Shown piece by piece: positions 61,605-64,000 of a DNA stretch of 64,000 nt. The stretch is from positions 7,502,001-7,566,000 of the forward strand of contig CP053167.1 of assembly GCA_014607495.2 (NCBI GenBank). The letters run 5' to 3'. Within the stretch, counting starts at the first letter, position 1, and each line of letters begins with the position of its first letter. This stretch comes from Carposina sasakii. Lineage: Eukaryota > Arthropoda > Insecta > Lepidoptera > Carposinidae. Under the pieces are notes generated by a model. The model worked only from the letters and a program-made list of their open reading frames with translations. It did no database searches and was not told the origin of the DNA. Both the position numbers and the translations under genes were made by a program.

Positions 61605-62195
61605 GATACATGATGTTTTTTCGTTGCCACCCTTAACGAAGGGTAGGTACTCTATACATCAAATAAAGTGAGTTTATGCCAAAGAAAATGCTGGGAAACG
61701 ATGTATTTTTTTTTATTAATTGCTTACTTGTTCGGGTGAAATTTGTAGTGTCCAGTGTTTATGCTAGTTTTTTCATAGACTATATTAATTATTTCTCGTG
61801 AAAAAATCTTGTTATCGCGTCTATTCAGCCTCGAACACACCGGATGCGTATGCGTGCACGTAAGCGTAGACGTATAAGTACCTCTGAGTTGTAATGTGTG
61901 GAACTGTATGAGACAGGACACACCGGATGCGTATGCGTAGACGTAAGCATAGACGTCAAGCGGTGACAGTTCCATATATTAAACTGAGAGGTACGTGTAC
62001 GTCTACGCTTAAATGCACGCATACGCATCCGGTGTGCTTGAGGCCTATGCAGAAAAACGCAGTCAATTTACTCAACTTTGGACCCTAATATCTTGGGAAC
62101 CAGACACTTCCCAGGTATGCTTCCATGAAGAAAAATGATCGTGATGATGAGTCCGTAGTTTTCGGGAACGTTGACGACCAAAAATCACCCAGTAT
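61605..62195 (+). mobile_element. MITE family C split by a foldback MITE
   Basis: Left 61605-61827 (GATGTTTTTTCGTTGCCACC ... TGTTATCGCGTCTAT) and right 62045-62195 (CTATGCAGAAAAACGCAGTC ... GACCAAAAATCACCCAGTAT). About 9 consensus bases at the junction are missing. Confidence 0.8.
61828..62044. mobile_element. 217-bp foldback MITE with ~80-bp TIRs
   Basis: Left end GCCTCGAACACACCGGATGC. The reverse complement of the right end is GCCTCAAGCACACCGGATGC, and the match continues through GTATGCGTGCA, AAGCGTAGACGTA, GTACCTCT and GGAACTGT for ~80 bases. A third partial copy of the arm (ACACCGGATGCGTATGCGTA, about 61920-61960) lies in the loop. It is much more GC-rich than the host element. No clear target duplication. 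Confidence 0.85.
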
Positions 62196-62439
62196 ATTAG
62201 CACCTATATATTTCCTAAAATAGCAAACCCAATATGGAGGTCATACGATGACTTTTACTTTTAAATTCGTATAAAAGTTCACGTAAGTGAATGTCCAATG
62301 TAGAGAGGACTCGTAACTCTTTTTAAATTATTTCATTAACCGTCTTTCACCACATACGTTGAACGAATATTGCGTAATAGTTTATGTAATATTATTTCCT
62401 TTTGCCTTAGTTAACTTATAACTCTTGTTAACTATATGA

Positions 62440-62525
62440 AGGGGCTAGCTCTCCAAAATGCTTTTCTATTATACTATTTTCATTGCATTTAGCTTACTGT
62501 ACCCCATCTGTTACACCCTGTATAA
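62440..62525. mobile_element. MITE family F, right-arm fragment
   Basis: GCATTTAGCTTACTGTACCC then CATCTGTTACACCCTGTATA. Confidence 0.5.
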
Positions 62526-62544
62526 TCTACTAGACATCGCTGAC

Positions 62545-62735
62545 ATCTGACTTCCAAAAACAAAATGTCGATTTTTCAGGAAATATAATGTTTTTCCGGA
62601 AAAAGGAAGTATATACTTTCTCAGGCTCTATACTAACTATGCTATATACCAAATTTCATTCCAATTGGTTCAGTCGTTTTAGCGTGAAAAGGTAACAAAC
62701 AAACAAACTTACTCTCGCATTTATAATGCAGCAAA
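62545..62735 (-). mobile_element. Helitron-like element, 3' end lost
   Basis: Plus-sense CAAAATGTCGATTTTTCAGG, CCAAATTTCATTCCAATTGG, TTCAGTCGTTTTAGCGTGAA and CTTACTCTCGCATTTATAAT (inverse of the GCGAGAGTAAGTTTGTTTG start). Confidence 0.6.
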
Positions 62736-63171
62736 AATAATTGCGAAATCATGATTGCGCCCCATTTACGCAAAAAACATGCATTATATTTAACTAAAAC
62801 AAAAGGATTTTACAAGGTAATAACAAAACAAAAGAGGACGGACGGAAATACTGACTGTATTGTAACTGGGTTACATTATCATCAAATAGTGTGAAACGTA
62901 GTCGACGCGTCTGTAGGTATGTTTGTCCTCTTAGTTACAGTCATAGGTACGGGAAGGAAGGAACAACTTTGTAATCGGCCCCCTTACTACCTAACTAGCA
63001 AAAGCAAAGCAATATCAAAAACTGTACACAATTCGCCGATTGCTTGTCAAATTCGTATTACGTATAATGAATTTCAAGGGAATTTTGACATTTCAACGCG
63101 AATATTAAACAATTTTCGTTATCGCATTGCTTCTGCTTTGCTTTTTGCAAGATACGTACGATCAGCCTGCA
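62736..63171. other. No gene recognised
   Basis: A 94-codon plus frame (62919-63203) has a start codon and balanced composition (TGRKEQLCNRPPYY), but no recognised motif. Its C-terminal end runs into a family I fragment, so I do not call it. Confidence 0.35.
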
Positions 63172-63230
63172 GGGCTCTACCCTCCAATGACCCTCGACTC
63201 TAACGACTGACGATTGTGATCACAAACAAA
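63172..63230 (-). repeat. Family I fragment
   Basis: GGCTCTACCCTCCAATGACC then CTCGACTCTAACGACTGACG. Confidence 0.5.
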
Positions 63231-63262
63231 AGTCGTGATGAAGGAAGGTGTATACAGATTAT

Positions 63263-63645
63263 ACAGGATGTTTTTTCGTTGCCACCCTTAACGAAAGGTA
63301 CGTACTCTATACATCAAATAGAGTAAGTTTATGCCAAAAAAAAATGCTGGGAATCGATGTAAATTTTTTTGTTTTTTTTTATTACATGATCGGGTGAAAT
63401 TTATAGTGTCCAGTGTTTATGCTAGTTTTTTCATAGAGAAATATTAATTATTTCTCGTGGAAAAATCTTGCTACGCGCGTCTATGTGCATTTATGAAGAA
63501 AAACGCAGTGTATTTACTCAACTTTGGACCCTAATATCTTAGGAACCAAACACTTCCCAGGTATGCTTCCATGGAGAAAAATGATCGTGATGATGAGGAG
63601 ATTCCGTAGTTTTTAGGAACGTTGACGACCAAAAATCACTCTGAA
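63263..63645 (+). mobile_element. MITE family C, reference full-length copy (~383 bp)
   Basis: Starts ATACAGGATGTTTTTTCGTT and ends ACGACCAAAAATCACTCTGA. The ends are an imperfect ~24-bp inverted repeat. Internal TTTATGCTAGTTTTTTCATA, GCATTTATGAAGAAAAACGC and GAACCAAACACTTCCCAGGT. No open frame of note. Confidence 0.8.
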
Positions 63646-63659
63646 TACATCAACCCTTT

Positions 63660-63870
63660 CCTGTGCTGATGCAGGGATTCACTAGAATACATCAGCTGCA
63701 TCTCCTTTCGTACATATCACAAGTCTCGCCTAAAGATAAATAGCGTCTTCTCTGGCAATGAGCTAGCAACTTGTTACTGATCTTTTACACTAACACCATG
63801 CTAAACGTGGCTATATGATCTTGGTACTCCAATTTTGGGACATAACAGTGTGTATACCTATATGTATCAC
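63660..63870 (+). repeat. Repeat family B, nearly full
   Basis: GCAGGGATTCACTAGAATAC, CATCAGCTGCATCTCCTTTC, GGCAATGAGCTAGCAACTTG, CCATGCTAAACGTGGCTATA and a GTGTATACCTATATGTATCA tail. Confidence 0.75.
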
Positions 63871-63889
63871 ATAAGCTTTAATTTATGAA

Positions 63890-63915
63890 TAATGTTGTGG
63901 GCATCCGCTAGTACA
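63890..63915 (+). mobile_element. Helitron-like 3' terminus remnant
   Basis: GTGGGCATCCGCTAG followed by T is all that remains of a family D type element. Confidence 0.45.
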
Positions 63916-64000
63916 TTTTATATAATACAAGCGATCCGCCTGGCAACATCGTGGGCCGCCGCTATTGAAAAGTGGAAATGACATTTTTTTATTTTTCTCT

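Noticed and set aside
61724..62028. Arg/Thr-rich minus-strand frames
   Set aside because: They are produced by the GC-rich foldback MITE inside family C.

Overview
This is a repeat-dominated, AT-rich stretch of eukaryotic nuclear DNA that almost certainly comes from a moth or butterfly (Lepidoptera). The evidence is the repeat repertoire. It includes RTE-type and Jockey/CR1-type LINE tails, tRNA-derived SINEs, a SINE whose tail matches the RTE 3' end, and Helitron-like elements ending in CTAGT next to the motif GCGGGCGTCCACTAG. Many short terminal-inverted-repeat (TIR) elements with TACAGGGTG-like ends are also present, as are many TAGGTACCTAC-like words. There is no bacterial-style operon. 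I see no rRNA, no functional tRNA and no complete host gene. The window reads as intergenic DNA or as very long introns.

Layout. 0-7.3 kb: SINEs, a GT microsatellite, a foldback element and a 5'-truncated Jockey/CR1-like LINE with a frameshifted reverse transcriptase (1.9-3.6 kb, minus strand). 7.3-11.15 kb: the standout, an almost 3.9-kb decayed DNA transposon bounded by perfect 34-bp TIRs. It encodes one broken transposase-like gene whose 3' end is tandemly duplicated. 11-20 kb: more SINEs, a 296-bp MITE inserted in a SINE with an 8-bp target duplication, a 5 x 34-bp exact tandem array, and an RTE LINE terminus (19.4-19.8 kb). 20-32 kb: palindromic MITEs, a nested C-MITE / Helitron-like / SINE stack, a second RTE terminus with twin stops, and a Jockey-like LINE terminus (28.65-29.7 kb). 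32-44 kb: a LINE fragment lying between the TIRs of a longer element, full-length Helitron-like elements, and a 143-bp inverted repeat whose GC-richer loop carries a 53-codon open frame. 44.6-46.85 kb: a 129-bp-period (43-codon, in-phase) minisatellite interleaved with a duplicated segment. 47-64 kb: more of the same families, including a foldback element with a perfect 62-bp inverted repeat.

Repeat families are given letters here because I cannot look up their names. A: SINE with RTE tail. B: ~200-bp repeat starting CACTAGAATACATCAGCTGC and ending GGCTACCCCATTTTGGGAAC. C: ~380-bp MITE with TACAGGATG ends. D: Helitron-like, ending GCGGGCGTCCACTAGT. E: short CACCAAGGGCCGATAG repeat. F: ~265-bp palindromic MITE with GGTATGTTAAGCGAAAAGCT arms. 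G: Helitron-like, starting TTACCCTATTTATTT. I: repeat with ACCACCGGGCCCTACACC. K, M, N: further TIR elements. L: SINE with B-box GGTTCGATTCC.

Host coding capacity is limited to a few exon-like pieces with splice-site look-alikes: 42468-42497 (+), 61064-61125 (-), 13580-13717 (-). These are inference only. If any is real, much of the window is intron. Boundaries of diverged repeats are approximate, usually within 5-20 bp.
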